A stretch of 64,000 nucleotides of DNA. Source: Marinomonas arctica. Lineage in GTDB: Bacteria; Pseudomonadota; Gammaproteobacteria; Pseudomonadales; Marinomonadaceae. The DNA is taken from NCBI RefSeq assembly GCF_003259225.1, contig NZ_QHJF01000011.1:62001-126000 (forward strand). The letters are read 5' to 3'. The notes beneath the pieces are model-generated. The model worked only from the letters and a program-made list of their open reading frames with translations. It was not told the origin of the DNA and made no database searches. The position numbers and the translations under genes are program-made. This document shows, one piece after another, positions 1 through 8,601 of this stretch (position 1 is its first letter; the number at the start of each line of letters is the position of its first letter).

Positions 1-231
1 TTGGTCCTTGTGCTGGGTAATAAAATCGGCAACGATCTTTTGATGTTTGCCGTAACGAATACTGGCACCAATGACAATCTTGTCATGGCTGGCAAGCGTC
101 TGCGCGGTGGCATCTTCCACCGCAACGAGCGTGACGGCATCGCCTTGGCTTTCGATAAAGGCTTGCATTTTTAGGCTGATCTTTTTTGTGTGACCGTCTG
201 TAGTGGCGTAAATCAGTAAAGTATTAGACAT
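1..231 (-). CDS. hemG: Flavodoxin-type protoporphyrinogen oxidase HemG, 3' part cut off by the window
   Basis: The 77 visible N-terminal residues begin MSNTLLIYATTDGHTKKIS, a flavodoxin FMN-phosphate loop. They continue to VIGASIRYGKHQ, a signature of the menaquinone-dependent HemG family, which oxidises protoporphyrinogen IX in haem synthesis. The ATG complement is at 229-231. The reading frame stays open to base 1, so the C-terminal half lies outside the window. The family assignment is by motif recall; other flavodoxin-like proteins are less likely because of the GASIRYG stretch. Confidence 0.8.
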   Translation of the reverse strand, partial: MSNTLLIYATTDGHTKKISLKMQAFIESQGDAVTLVAVEDATAQTLASHDKIVIGASIRYGKHQKIVADFITQHKDQ

Positions 232-399
232 GGTAATTCAGAAAAGCTGCCTCGTTTGGTTTGGCGTAAAAAATAAATAGTGAGCGGGTTGTTATAAACA
301 CTCAAGAGCGTGCTGTAAAGGGCGCGAACTTTTTATTCTAAGGCGCATAAAAAAAGCGGCTCATATTGAATGGCCGCTTTCTGTTTTGCAAATCGTATT

Positions 400-1377
400 T
401 TATTCCGCAGAGCTGTGTTTTCGAGCGCGTATGTCAGATTGTGCACTACGATAAAACTTTTCCTGAGGCTTAGACTTGGTTACTTGATCATCGTCGCTGT
501 CTTCGCTGCGCAACAGTAAAAAGTCCGCAACGCGGTGGGCGTCTAAGCGGTTGGCTTTAACGGCGGCTTTAATGGCGCAACCTGGCTCACCTTCGTGTTG
601 ACAGTCACTGAATCGACATTGCTTTTCAAGTGCAATGATATCGGCGAAATTGGCAATCGCACTGCTATCGAACTGCGCAAGCTGTAATTCACGCATGCCC
701 TTCGTATCGAGCAAAATCGCGCCAGATGGCATGATTTTTAATGCTCCTGATTGGCCGATATTTCTTTGTGCTTTACCGCTTTCCGAGGATTGCATCAAAG
801 TATTAATCAAGGCCGACTTTCCAGAGCCTGCCGCACCAAGTAGGGCAATGGTTTTGCCTTTTTTAAGGAAAGGCGACAAACAGCGTAGGCTGTTCGCATC
901 GAGAGCGTTAACCGTTTCAACGATGAGCAACGGATCCAATTTTTCGACCTGAGCGCGTTTTTCTGCTGTGTCTTCACAAACATCGGATTTTGTGAGCACG
1001 ACAACCGCATCCGCTTGGGCTTCATGGGTGATTTCCAAATAGCGTTTAATCAGTGCCAGATTGAAATCTTGATTCAGTGCGCAAATTAAAAACACCGTAT
1101 CGATATTTGAGGCAATGCCTTCGAATACAGAGCTTGGCTCCAAAAGGCGCAAGAAATGATGTTCTGTATCAGTGACAATCCAGTCTCCCACAGTCATGCT
1201 GGGCATATCTGGATGGCTCTCCAAGGTGAATAAGCCAAACTCACTAACAATCTCGTATTGACTGCCTTGCTGAGAACAGATGCGTGCAATGCGATTCGAT
1301 TCTAAATCATCCAATGATAACTGTTGTTGAAAGTAAGCTTGCCAGCCTAACTCCAATAAAGTAAACGTGGAATCCAT
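400..1377 (-). CDS. rsgA: RsgA-type ribosome small-subunit GTPase (probable paralogue)
   Basis: This is a circularly permuted GTPase that matures or checks the 30S subunit. The order is an OB-like N-terminus, then G4 (VLTKSD), the P-loop (GAAGSGKSALI), G3 (DTKG), and a C-terminal zinc site (C-x4-C-x-H-x5-C, seen as CRFSDCQHEGEPGC). This G4-G1-G3 order is diagnostic of RsgA/YjeQ. G3 reads DTKG rather than the usual DTPG. I start at MDSTFTLLELGW, which has a GGGG ribosome site about 9 bases upstream; the longer frame to 1431 adds a weak leader. It stands alone, not beside orn or psd as the main rsgA often does, so it may be the second paralogue. Confidence 0.85.
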   Translation of the reverse strand: MDSTFTLLELGWQAYFQQQLSLDDLESNRIARICSQQGSQYEIVSEFGLFTLESHPDMPSMTVGDWIVTDTEHHFLRLLEPSSVFEGIASNIDTVFLICALNQDFNLALIKRYLEITHEAQADAVVVLTKSDVCEDTAEKRAQVEKLDPLLIVETVNALDANSLRCLSPFLKKGKTIALLGAAGSGKSALINTLMQSSESGKAQRNIGQSGALKIMPSGAILLDTKGMRELQLAQFDSSAIANFADIIALEKQCRFSDCQHEGEPGCAIKAAVKANRLDAHRVADFLLLRSEDSDDDQVTKSKPQEKFYRSAQSDIRARKHSSAE

Positions 1378-1667
1378 TAATATTACCCCAAGCGAAATAC
1401 GCCATCGTAAATAAGAAGCAATGTGCTTCAATTAGTACAACCGAACATAAATGCATTTTATGTTCTAGCCAGAAAATTACACTAACGTGTTATGAACCAT
1501 TTATACACTGTGCTAATTTATGAGATTAGCACAGTGTGAGAGCTCTACAAACAGAAATATCGTTGTCATGAAAAAGCATTATGATGATTGTTTTTATGTT
1601 GGAATATTCTCATAAAATCGATAACAAAATATTACTTTTTAAGACCATTTAAGTACGCAATAAGCCA

Positions 1668-2768
1668 TTATACGGATTGCTTTTTAGGCACTTGTTGAGT
1701 AATACAGTGAATGTTTCCACCGCCGAGTAATATGTTTCTCGCTGGTACACCGATCACTTGGTGGTTGGGAAACGCATTCTGTAGAATCTGTTTGGCTTGC
1801 TCATCCGTTTTTTCATCAAGTAACGGAAACACAATGCCATTGTTACAAATTAAAAAGTTTGCATAAGAGGCGGCGAGGCGTTCTCCCACTTGGCGGTTCA
1901 TGTAAGGGCTTTCTGTAAGATTTTCGGCTTCGTCTGCTGAGACAAAAAGCGGACCTGGCAGAGGCAGTTTGATAATTTCTAACTGACGTCCTTTGGCATC
2001 TCGCGTTTGGTTCAGTAGGTTGAATGCCGCTTTGCTGATAGCGTACTGTGGATCATTTGGGTCTTCACAATCGGTAAGAGCAATAACGCCAGGACGTATA
2101 ACGTGCATGATATTATCCACATGCCCATTGGTTTCATCATTGTATAGCCCGTCTTTTAACCAAATGATTTTATCGACATTTAAATATACTTTTAGCAAGT
2201 CTTCGATATCGGCTTTGCTTAAATGCGGGTTACGGCTTGGATGAAGCAAACATTCTTCTGTGGTGTATAGCGTGCCTTCGCCATCCACGTGAATAGAACC
2301 ACCTTCTAAAATGAAAGGCGCCTGATAAACATGGTCACCTGTGATCGCCGCCATTTTTTCTGCAACGGCGTTGTCTTGTTCCCAAGAGTCGTACAAGCCG
2401 TCTAACTCGCCTCCCCACGCGTTAAACTGCCAGCTGTTCGCGCGGCGCTCACCGAGATTGTTCACAACATAGGTTGCACCAATGTCACGCATCCAGCAGT
2501 CATCGGAAGGAATCTCAATCAGCGTAATGTGTGCAGGTAAAGCTGCACGGGCTTGTTCAAAATGCGCCTTGTCGACAATAAAGGTCACAGGGGTGAATTG
2601 GGCGATAGCGCAAGCGACAGCAATAAATTCCTGTTGGGCGTATTTGCCTTGTTCGCGCCAATTATCTTCGCGAGTAGGCCAAGCCATCCAGACTTGTTCT
2701 TGTGGTTCGTGTTCTGCAGGCATGCGAAAACCATCAAGTTTAGGAGAGGTATACAATGTGGTGTTCAT
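1668..2768 (-). CDS. aguA: Agmatine deiminase
   Basis: The 366 residues match the peptidyl-arginine-deiminase-fold agmatine deiminases, which convert agmatine to N-carbamoylputrescine and ammonia in putrescine synthesis. Visible landmarks are the N-terminal EPQEQVWMAWPTR, the acidic WMRDIGATYVVN segment, the HVDN motif, and the C-terminal GGGNIHCITQQ with the catalytic cysteine. Length is normal for the family. The usual partner AguB (N-carbamoylputrescine amidase) is not adjacent or elsewhere in the window. A single-gene unit is likely. Confidence 0.93.
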   Translation of the reverse strand: MNTTLYTSPKLDGFRMPAEHEPQEQVWMAWPTREDNWREQGKYAQQEFIAVACAIAQFTPVTFIVDKAHFEQARAALPAHITLIEIPSDDCWMRDIGATYVVNNLGERRANSWQFNAWGGELDGLYDSWEQDNAVAEKMAAITGDHVYQAPFILEGGSIHVDGEGTLYTTEECLLHPSRNPHLSKADIEDLLKVYLNVDKIIWLKDGLYNDETNGHVDNIMHVIRPGVIALTDCEDPNDPQYAISKAAFNLLNQTRDAKGRQLEIIKLPLPGPLFVSADEAENLTESPYMNRQVGERLAASYANFLICNNGIVFPLLDEKTDEQAKQILQNAFPNHQVIGVPARNILLGGGNIHCITQQVPKKQSV

Positions 2769-3082
2769 AAGCTGTCCTTAATCGTGCTTTATATCAAGCA
2801 AGGGCGTTGTGCCAATTCATTGAAAGATGCGCCAATTCTATGGGAGATGGGCAAACATTCAAGGGGATTTTTGTCTATTTCAGTATAAGGCTTGTATTCG
2901 GCATGGTATGGCTGTGTAGGGGGGATCGCCACATTGTTTGCGTCTTTACAATTACTCGACGGAAATTGTTACCGAGGCGTTTTGTAAAAACTACTTGATA
3001 ACAGTATAAAAATAAAAAAAGACAATGGCTTGTTTTCTATAAAATCATTAATAATCAATTGGTTATGTGTTTTTTTAAAAGT

Positions 3083-3098
3083 TGGCACGGGCTTCGCA
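3083..3098 (+). promoter_or_regulatory. Sigma-54-like promoter (-24/-12)
   Basis: TGGCACGGGCTTCGCA matches the RpoN consensus TGGCACG-N4-TTGCA at all but one conserved position (TCGC for TTGC), with correct GG-to-GC spacing. It would start transcription near 3110, leaving a leader of about 125 nt before the lipoprotein gene. A sigma-54 activator gene lies just beyond that gene. Consensus match only. Confidence 0.55.
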
Positions 3099-3127
3099 AT
3101 AGCTTAATGGAAATCAATCACCAAGTG

Positions 3128-3143
3128 CAGAAATGTGTTTCTG
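3128..3143. repeat. Inverted repeat in the lipoprotein leader
   Basis: CAGAAA-TGTG-TTTCTG is a perfect 6-bp hairpin flanked by CCAA on the left and TTGG on the right. It lies just downstream of the predicted start of transcription and could be an operator or an RNA hairpin. Confidence 0.35.
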
Positions 3144-3233
3144 TGTTGGTGTTATTGAGTTGATTATTTGGAAGCATGGTCATCAGACTTTTATTGCTTT
3201 CTGTATTTTAAAGACTAAATGGAGGTTACCATT

Positions 3234-3572
3234 ATGAATATGAAACGCACTCTACTAAACACGGCCTTGGTTCTTGTTACAGCGGCTACGTTAGCTGCAT
3301 GTGGTCAAGACGCTGAAGAAAACAAAGTAGAAGATGCTATGTCCAATACTGGTGAAGCAATTGAGCAAACCATGGACAATGCCGGTGACGCTTTGAATAA
3401 CGCTGGTAACGCTATCGAAGATACCATGACAGATTCTAGCAATGCCGTTGAAGACACGATGAACGATGCTGGCAATGCTGTTGAAGACACAATGACGGAT
3501 ACTGGCAACGCAATTGAAGACGCGTGTGAAGAAGCAAAAGAAGGTGTCGAAGCGAAAGACACTGATTGCTAA
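3234..3572 (+). CDS. Small lipoprotein with 11-residue repeats
   Basis: The signal peptide MNMKRTLLNTALVLVTAATLAAC ends in a lipobox (LAAC), so the mature protein should be lipid-anchored. Most of the remainder is a run of 11-residue units of the form M-x-D-x-x-N-A-[IV]-E-D-T, from about residue 37 to 95, ending in a short acidic tail with two cysteines. Hendecad repeats of this kind form amphipathic helices or long coiled coils. The ATG at 3234 is preferred because GGAGG at 3221-3225 is correctly spaced; an ATG at 3219 lies on top of that site. The product is very acidic. Function unknown; a strong terminator follows directly. Confidence 0.85.
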   Translation: MNMKRTLLNTALVLVTAATLAACGQDAEENKVEDAMSNTGEAIEQTMDNAGDALNNAGNAIEDTMTDSSNAVEDTMNDAGNAVEDTMTDTGNAIEDACEEAKEGVEAKDTDC

Positions 3573-3581
3573 GTTGAGTTG

Positions 3582-3610
3582 AAAAAAGGCCGATATTATC
3601 GGCCTTTTTT
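3582..3610 (+). terminator. Rho-independent terminator
   Basis: The stem AAGGCCGATA/TATCGGCCTT is followed by a T run, 10 bases after the lipoprotein stop codon. Confidence 0.9.
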
Positions 3611-3689
3611 ATAGGTTTTTTTGTGAAAACTTTGATCTTGTAAAGAGTACGTTAATCAGCGAAGTGGCGCAGTATATACAACACAGTTT

Positions 3690-5039
3690 TTATAAAAAGT
3701 CGACGTGTTCATATTTGTCGAGCTTGTTGTAAAGCGTTTTAATGCTGATGCCAAGTTGGTTTGCGGTATCGGTTTTATTGCCATCGTTCTTTTTTAATGT
3801 TTTGAGTATGGCGATTTTTTCCATATCGTCTAAGCGCATACCGGTAGGAACGCCATAGGTTGCGTCGTGTTTTGCCTGATCATTGAAATCATGGGTAATG
3901 AGATGTTCGGGATGAATGATATCGTCAGCCAGTATGTAGGCGCGTTCAATCGCATGTTTTAGTTCTCTGACATTACCAGGCCAAGTGTATCGGCCTATTT
4001 TTTCTAGGCTTTGAGATGAAAGCTGTTTGCGTTGGCCATCTTGAGTATTGCGGTAAGCTAAAAAATGTTGCGCAAGCCCACAGGCATCTCCTTCTCTGTC
4101 TCTTAGTCTGGGCGCCATGATGGGGAACTGCGCCAAACGGAAGTACAGGTCTTCACGAAAGATTTCGTCGCGAATGGCGTCTTTTGGTGTGCGGTTGGTG
4201 GCTGAAATGATTCGAACATTGGCCATTTTGACTTGTTGAGCACCGACGGGTTTGTATTCGCCACTTTCGAGCACTCTTAGCAGTTTGACTTGTTGTTCGT
4301 AAGGCATTTCGGTGACTTCATCTAGAAATAAAGTGCCGCCTTCAGCTTGTTCGAAAACGCCTTGGTGATCTTTATGGGCGCCAGTAAAAGCGCCTTTAAC
4401 ATGGCCAAATAATTCGCTATCAATAAGCTCAGGACTCAGTGCTCCGCAGTTGATAGCAACAAAGGGACCTTCGGCTCGCTGACTAAAAACGTGCAGCGTA
4501 TTGGCAATGAGTTCTTTGCCTGTACCACTTTCACCGACGATAAATACGTTGGCTTTGGTTGCAGCGACTTTACGAATGGTTCGATAGAGTGAATGCATGG
4601 CCGTTGAAGAGCCGACTAACAAACCGAATTGGTCTAGATAACTGGTTTGTGTGCAAATGTTCTCATGGGAACGATTCAGCTCACAAAAGACTTCCTCTAA
4701 CGAAGACTGAATCAGCTTAATATTGAAAGGAGCGCGATAATGAAAACCAGCACCTTTACGCATAAGACAATCCAGTATGGGATCGGGCGTTCCACGACTG
4801 AAGAACAAAAACTCGGTTTTGTAGAGTATCGGGCTATCAACTAATGCTTTTAGAGCAATGTCATGCAGCGAATTGACTTCGATAAGTGCTACATCACATT
4901 GGGCGTTAGTGAGCTGGTCAAGCCAGTTTTCACCCTGCTGGCTAATATTAAGCTCATATTGGCGAACGCTCTTTAGCGAAAGTAGGTTTGAAGCTAATAA
5001 TGGATCTTGAACATGCATAAATAGCTTTGGGGAAGACAT
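3690..5039 (-). CDS. Sigma-54-dependent transcriptional activator (enhancer-binding protein)
   Basis: The 449 residues contain an atypical N-terminal receiver-like domain (about 1-120) and an AAA+ core with Walker A GESGTGKE, the sigma-54 contact loop GAFTGA and Walker B LFLDEV. A C-terminal Fis-type helix-turn-helix follows (NQLGISIKTLYNKLDKY). The N-terminus lacks an obvious conserved phospho-acceptor aspartate, so control may not be by phosphorylation. The gene converges on the lipoprotein gene, whose promoter looks sigma-54-dependent; that makes it a candidate target, by inference. The FlrC/NtrC superfamily assignment is firm; the specific regulon is unknown. Confidence 0.93.
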   Translation of the reverse strand: MSSPKLFMHVQDPLLASNLLSLKSVRQYELNISQQGENWLDQLTNAQCDVALIEVNSLHDIALKALVDSPILYKTEFLFFSRGTPDPILDCLMRKGAGFHYRAPFNIKLIQSSLEEVFCELNRSHENICTQTSYLDQFGLLVGSSTAMHSLYRTIRKVAATKANVFIVGESGTGKELIANTLHVFSQRAEGPFVAINCGALSPELIDSELFGHVKGAFTGAHKDHQGVFEQAEGGTLFLDEVTEMPYEQQVKLLRVLESGEYKPVGAQQVKMANVRIISATNRTPKDAIRDEIFREDLYFRLAQFPIMAPRLRDREGDACGLAQHFLAYRNTQDGQRKQLSSQSLEKIGRYTWPGNVRELKHAIERAYILADDIIHPEHLITHDFNDQAKHDATYGVPTGMRLDDMEKIAILKTLKKNDGNKTDTANQLGISIKTLYNKLDKYEHVDFL

Positions 5040-5194
5040 TATTATTTACCTGAATAGACCTTAAAAAAATTATGTGGCAATACAATCATAGGGTTGACGC
5101 TTGTGATAGCGCCCCTTATGAAACTTTGCAGTAAACACGACCTTAATCATCCTTATTTGCACAAAGCTCACCCTTTTTTGAAAGGAAACAGAGA

Positions 5195-5665
5195 ATGCTT
5201 GACGCCCCGTTTTTACCAAAAGAGCCGTACCAAAATGCGGATATCCGCATCTTGTGTGACATATTTTCAATGTGCTTTGATGGTTTCTTTGCCAATTCCG
5301 CATTATGTGGTCGTGTCGGCAATACCTTGGATAAGCACGTTTTTAAAAAAGTATCGTCTTTGTATCGTCGCTTGGCCGAACGCTTGTTGCTTAACGTAGG
5401 TGCTTTACCAGAAGACACAGGCACAATGAATCCTGAACCTGGTTACGTAGCAACCGCTTATTTGTCAGCGCTCAATGCGCCCGATAGATATGCTCCTAGT
5501 CGGATTATGTTGGTGAATTGGCAGGTAATAAAACGTATTGGTAAGTTGGTGAGAAAGCTTGAAAATAAAATATTTGCCAACACGATCGTTGACTATCTGG
5601 CCTATATTCAGATCGTATTGGACAATACAGAACACAGACGGAAAACGGCAAAACTGCTTGGCTAG
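5195..5665 (+). CDS. Hypothetical protein, 156 residues
   Basis: A purine-rich ribosome site (AAAGGAAACAGAG) precedes the ATG. No signal peptide or membrane segment is seen. The protein is predicted to be mostly helical, with a basic arginine/lysine-rich middle and end. I do not recognise the family. It is transcribed divergently from the sigma-54 activator, with about 155 bases between them. Confidence 0.65.
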   Translation: MLDAPFLPKEPYQNADIRILCDIFSMCFDGFFANSALCGRVGNTLDKHVFKKVSSLYRRLAERLLLNVGALPEDTGTMNPEPGYVATAYLSALNAPDRYAPSRIMLVNWQVIKRIGKLVRKLENKIFANTIVDYLAYIQIVLDNTEHRRKTAKLLG

Positions 5666-5684
5666 ACAATCCTAGCGGTAACAA

Positions 5685-5717
5685 AGGCCTAAAGGTTTTT
5701 ATAATTCCCCTAGGCCT
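5685..5717. terminator. Inverted repeat between convergent genes
   Basis: AGGCCTA and TAGGCCT, with partly pairing interior (AAGG/CCCC), lie between two converging genes and may terminate either transcript. There is no long T run. Confidence 0.4.
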
Positions 5718-5725
5718 GTATTCAA

Positions 5726-6499
5726 TTATTTATTATCGACAATGCGATAATCTAACTTGCCAATAATATTGCCAGTATTGTTGTGTGTGGCAACATCAAA
5801 GCTGGCACTATTTTTGGTTTTGTTAGGATTGATGATGGATATCACATCACCATTGATGATCAACTGATAGGTTTCAGAAAACGTCACTTGCAAATCTTCC
5901 GACATGGGATTTTCAAATAGAATATTGTCTTTTAAGCGAATGACTCGGCTTTCACCGCGAACCCATTGTCCAACCAGTGGTTGTGCTTTAAATGTCGCAT
6001 TATCATGGGACACCGTCGCTTCAGATAAGAAGATTTGTATGGTGTCTCCACGTGCCATGGTTTTCTGGCGCTCATTAACGCGAGCATTCAGTGAGGCCAG
6101 CTCCGTGCTGGTTTTGCTGATGTAAGTTCGTAGTGCCTGAATCGCGGCCTTAAGCTCTTTTGAGTTTAATTGCTCTATCGGGCGTAAGCTCGGTTGCTCA
6201 GTGGCTTCACCGACACGACTTTTGAGTTCTGTATAATTTTTTGTCGCTACTTGCTCTTGAGCTTTAAACTGTTCAACCAAGGTGTTTTTGGGTGAGCTAC
6301 CTGTTGCGCCATTTAGATTAGGCTTCTTGTTGTCATTGATTTGAGCGTTATTAGCCTGTGCAGCCGCATCAGTGTTCGCTTTTTGTCCCTGAGGGATGAT
6401 CTTCTCAGCTTTTTTAGGGGGGAAGTCTTGTAAAATTGGCATCGAGCAAGCGCTAATAATAAGCGTTGCAAGTAAAAGGCCAGTACGAAATATAGACAT
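5726..6499 (-). CDS. Predicted lipoprotein with coiled-coil region
   Basis: The signal peptide ends in the lipobox ISAC at residue 18. A low-complexity Asn/Ala/Lys linker follows (about 30-75), then a helical region rich in Lys, Glu and Leu (about 80-145, likely coiled coil). A C-terminal beta-rich domain (about 150-257) contains LVGQWVRGESRVIRLKDN and ends in IGKLDYRIVDNK. I do not recognise a named family. A role in the envelope is inferred from the lipobox only. Confidence 0.75.
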   Translation of the reverse strand: MSIFRTGLLLATLIISACSMPILQDFPPKKAEKIIPQGQKANTDAAAQANNAQINDNKKPNLNGATGSSPKNTLVEQFKAQEQVATKNYTELKSRVGEATEQPSLRPIEQLNSKELKAAIQALRTYISKTSTELASLNARVNERQKTMARGDTIQIFLSEATVSHDNATFKAQPLVGQWVRGESRVIRLKDNILFENPMSEDLQVTFSETYQLIINGDVISIINPNKTKNSASFDVATHNNTGNIIGKLDYRIVDNK

Positions 6500-6674
6500 T
6501 AAATAATCCTAGGATTAGAGACGAAAAATAAGCTACCAAGTATGCGGTATGGTGAATAGTATGTCGAGCTGAGAGCGAGAGTATTTAAGGCATGATGGTA
6601 AATACAACGGCTTAAAAGAATACTCTCAGTCTCTGAACTCTTTTAGTAAAAGAACTTGGTGTGCGTTTTCCGCT

Positions 6675-7442
6675 CTACACTGAATGTTGAGATTGGTTCC
6701 ACAAGATGCATTCGTCAAGTGTAATGCCATGGCCACCAAATATATCCAACGCGCTGCCTATGGTTAAATCGACTTTGCCATTAGACAACTCGTGAACGCG
6801 CTTAAGATCCGCCAACGAGCGCGCTCCTCCTGCGTAGGTGACAGCCACTGGGCAACCTTGTCCGAGAAGTGTCACTAGGTCTTCGTCAATACCCGCTTGT
6901 AAACCTTCTACGTCCGCAGCATGAATGAGAAATTCGTCGCAATGATTAGCCAGTTCAATCAAGTTTGCTTGATTCACTTGCGTTGAGGTGATCGTTTGCC
7001 AGCGATCAGTGGCAATGTACCAGCCATTTTCAGTCCGGCGACAGCTCAAATCCAGTACTAAACGGTCTGTACCTGTTTCACGTTTGATTTTGTCCAATCG
7101 ATCCCATGAAAACTCACCGTTTTCAAATAGGTAAGATGTGACGATAACATGTGAAGCGCCAGCCTCTAAGTAGCTTGCGGCATTGTTGTCTTTTACGCCA
7201 CCACCAAATTGTAAACCGTTAGGATAAGCACGAAGTGCGCTTAACGCTTCTTCTTGGTTGCCTTTTCCTAAAGCAATAACATGACCACCGACAAGACCAT
7301 GTTCGCGATACATCAATGCATAATGTTCCGCATTATATTCACTGATAAAGTTCTCTGTGGCGCCTTTGTCATTTAGACTTCCACCGACAATTTGCTTAAC
7401 CTTGCCTTGGTGCAGATCGATACAAGGACGGAACTGGGTCAC
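6675..7442 (-). CDS. HisA-type ribotide isomerase of the eukaryotic (HIS6) subfamily
   Basis: This would catalyse the fourth histidine step, the Amadori isomerisation of ProFAR to PRFAR, in a TIM barrel. The sequence follows yeast/plant HIS6 rather than bacterial HisA: FRPCIDLHQGKVKQIVGGSL at the start, then VIVTSYLF, DLSCRRTENGWY, EFLIHAADVEGL, YAGGARS, and GKVDLTIGSALDIFGG near the end. I choose GTG at 7440-7442 (VTQFRPCIDLH) with GTAGGA upstream; a frame to 7577 adds an implausible leader. No other his gene is nearby. A related sugar-phosphate isomerase role cannot be excluded. Confidence 0.85.
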   Translation of the reverse strand: MTQFRPCIDLHQGKVKQIVGGSLNDKGATENFISEYNAEHYALMYREHGLVGGHVIALGKGNQEEALSALRAYPNGLQFGGGVKDNNAASYLEAGASHVIVTSYLFENGEFSWDRLDKIKRETGTDRLVLDLSCRRTENGWYIATDRWQTITSTQVNQANLIELANHCDEFLIHAADVEGLQAGIDEDLVTLLGQGCPVAVTYAGGARSLADLKRVHELSNGKVDLTIGSALDIFGGHGITLDECILWNQSQHSV

Positions 7443-7602
7443 AAAAAAACTCCTACTATTGTTAGTTTGAATAAAAAAGCGTTTCAAATAAAAAATGATT
7501 GTAACCGATAATTTATCGATAAACGATGCGTCAAAGCATATAGTTGCTAAGCCTGTTATAATCCTGTTCCATTCCAAAAGACAGACATATTAAGCAATCA
7601 TC

Positions 7603-8016
7603 ATGCTGCAAATAACGCTCGCCGTGGCGATCCCAGACCACGAAATTGAACTAACCGCTATCCGAGCGCAAGGCGCAGGCGGTCAAAATGTGAATAAAGT
7701 CTCTTCCGCCATTCATCTTAGGTTCAATGTTGCCCATTCTTCTTTGCCTGAATTTTATAAGGAACGTTTGTTAGCCCTTAGTGATTCGCGTTTAACTAAA
7801 GAGGGTGACATTGTGATTAAAGCGCAACAACACCGTACCCAAGAGCTGAATCGAGAGGACGCTTTGGCTCGCTTGAAAGCGCTTATTCTTGAAGCGGTTC
7901 GCGTGCAAAAAGCCCGTCGTCCCACCAAACCTACGCGTTCTTCACAGAAAAAGCGTATTGATCAGAAAAAGCAAAAAGGGCAAATCAAAAGTTTGCGGCG
8001 TAGCAATTGGGATTAA
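7603..8016 (+). CDS. arfB: Peptidyl-tRNA hydrolase ArfB (stalled-ribosome rescue)
   Basis: The protein has a release-factor catalytic loop with GGQ ([20 protein letters not shown]) at about residues 20-40. A strongly basic C-terminal tail ([22 protein letters not shown]) enters the empty mRNA channel in ArfB/YaeJ. Length (137) fits ArfB and not full release factors. It is divergent from the HisA-type gene, with 160 bases between them. Confidence 0.95.
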   Translation: MLQITLAVAIPDHEIELTAIRAQGAGGQNVNKVSSAIHLRFNVAHSSLPEFYKERLLALSDSRLTKEGDIVIKAQQHRTQELNREDALARLKALILEAVRVQKARRPTKPTRSSQKKRIDQKKQKGQIKSLRRSNWD

Positions 8017-8164
8017 ATTTTCTCTAACGTTATGAGCAATACTTATTTTTCTACAGTGTGATAGCCATGTAGTATGACGGGGTTACTTTCTTCAGCTTGT
8101 TAAAAAAGATGTGCTTGAAGCGGCTTACCACTCTTTTTGAACGTACGAACAAGAGACATAAACC

Positions 8165-8365
8165 ATGCCAGAAAATCATGAACTGAACCCAATCATAAAA
8201 AGCCCTTGTATCCGTCAGTGCTGTCTTAATAGCGAAGACGTATGTGTGGGCTGCTATCGAACGATTAATGACATATTAATGTGGCAGGCAGCAACAAACG
8301 AGCAAAAAACCGAGATGTTGGCTAACGCCTTGCACCGCAAGAATAGAGCATTTGATGGTTCTTGA
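8165..8365 (+). CDS. DUF1289 small cysteine-rich protein
   Basis: The 66-residue protein has the pattern SPCIRQCCLNSEDVCVGCYRT, the conserved cysteines of the DUF1289 family. A helix with WQAATNEQKTEML follows. A metal- or iron-sulfur-binding role is assumed from the cysteines only. Confidence 0.85.
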   Translation: MPENHELNPIIKSPCIRQCCLNSEDVCVGCYRTINDILMWQAATNEQKTEMLANALHRKNRAFDGS

Positions 8366-8436
8366 ACGAAATACCTCCCCCGTTTTTATCTAAAGTCATG
8401 GTTTTTTACCTACTTATTTCTTTCACTCTCTTTATC

Positions 8437-8450
8437 TTGATCTAACGCAA
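8437..8450 (+). promoter_or_regulatory. Possible FNR/Anr half-matched box upstream of cydA
   Basis: TTGATCTAACGCAA matches the left half and partly the right half of TTGAT-N4-ATCAA, about 150 bases before cydA, an operon often controlled by FNR/Anr-type oxygen sensors. Weak on sequence alone. Confidence 0.3.
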
Positions 8451-8492
8451 TGTTTTAAATCGAAACTGCACTCATAATCTGGCCTTATAGTA

Positions 8493-8513
8493 AGCCTCAA
8501 AAGGTTTGAGGCT
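8493..8513 (+). repeat. Perfect hairpin in the cyd leader
   Basis: AGCCTCAAA-AGG-TTTGAGGCT forms a 9-bp stem about 90 bases before cydA. It has no T run, so it is more likely a leader RNA hairpin or operator than a terminator. Confidence 0.4.
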
Positions 8514-8601
8514 ACGGTGGGCGTTGGATAATAAGAGCACGGCAAAATGTTAAGTGTCTGCAAGCGCCTTTTTCTCAATCAAATGAATGGGTTGAAGTCA
8601 T

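Larger units (their letters stand above)
2769..3233. other. Long intergenic region with regulatory features, no gene
   Basis: The 465 bases between divergent aguA and the lipoprotein gene contain no convincing coding frame; the short open frames here lack ribosome sites and overlap the aguA 5' end. The right half carries the sigma-54-like promoter and an inverted repeat listed separately, and the aguA promoter must lie in the left part. Confidence 0.6.

Noticed and set aside
2553..2998. Plus-strand open frames over the aguA 5' end
   Set aside because: They overlap a firm gene on the other strand and have no ribosome site or family.
3305..3562. Minus-strand frame across the lipoprotein repeats
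   Set aside because: Antisense artefact of the 11-residue repeats; no ribosome site.
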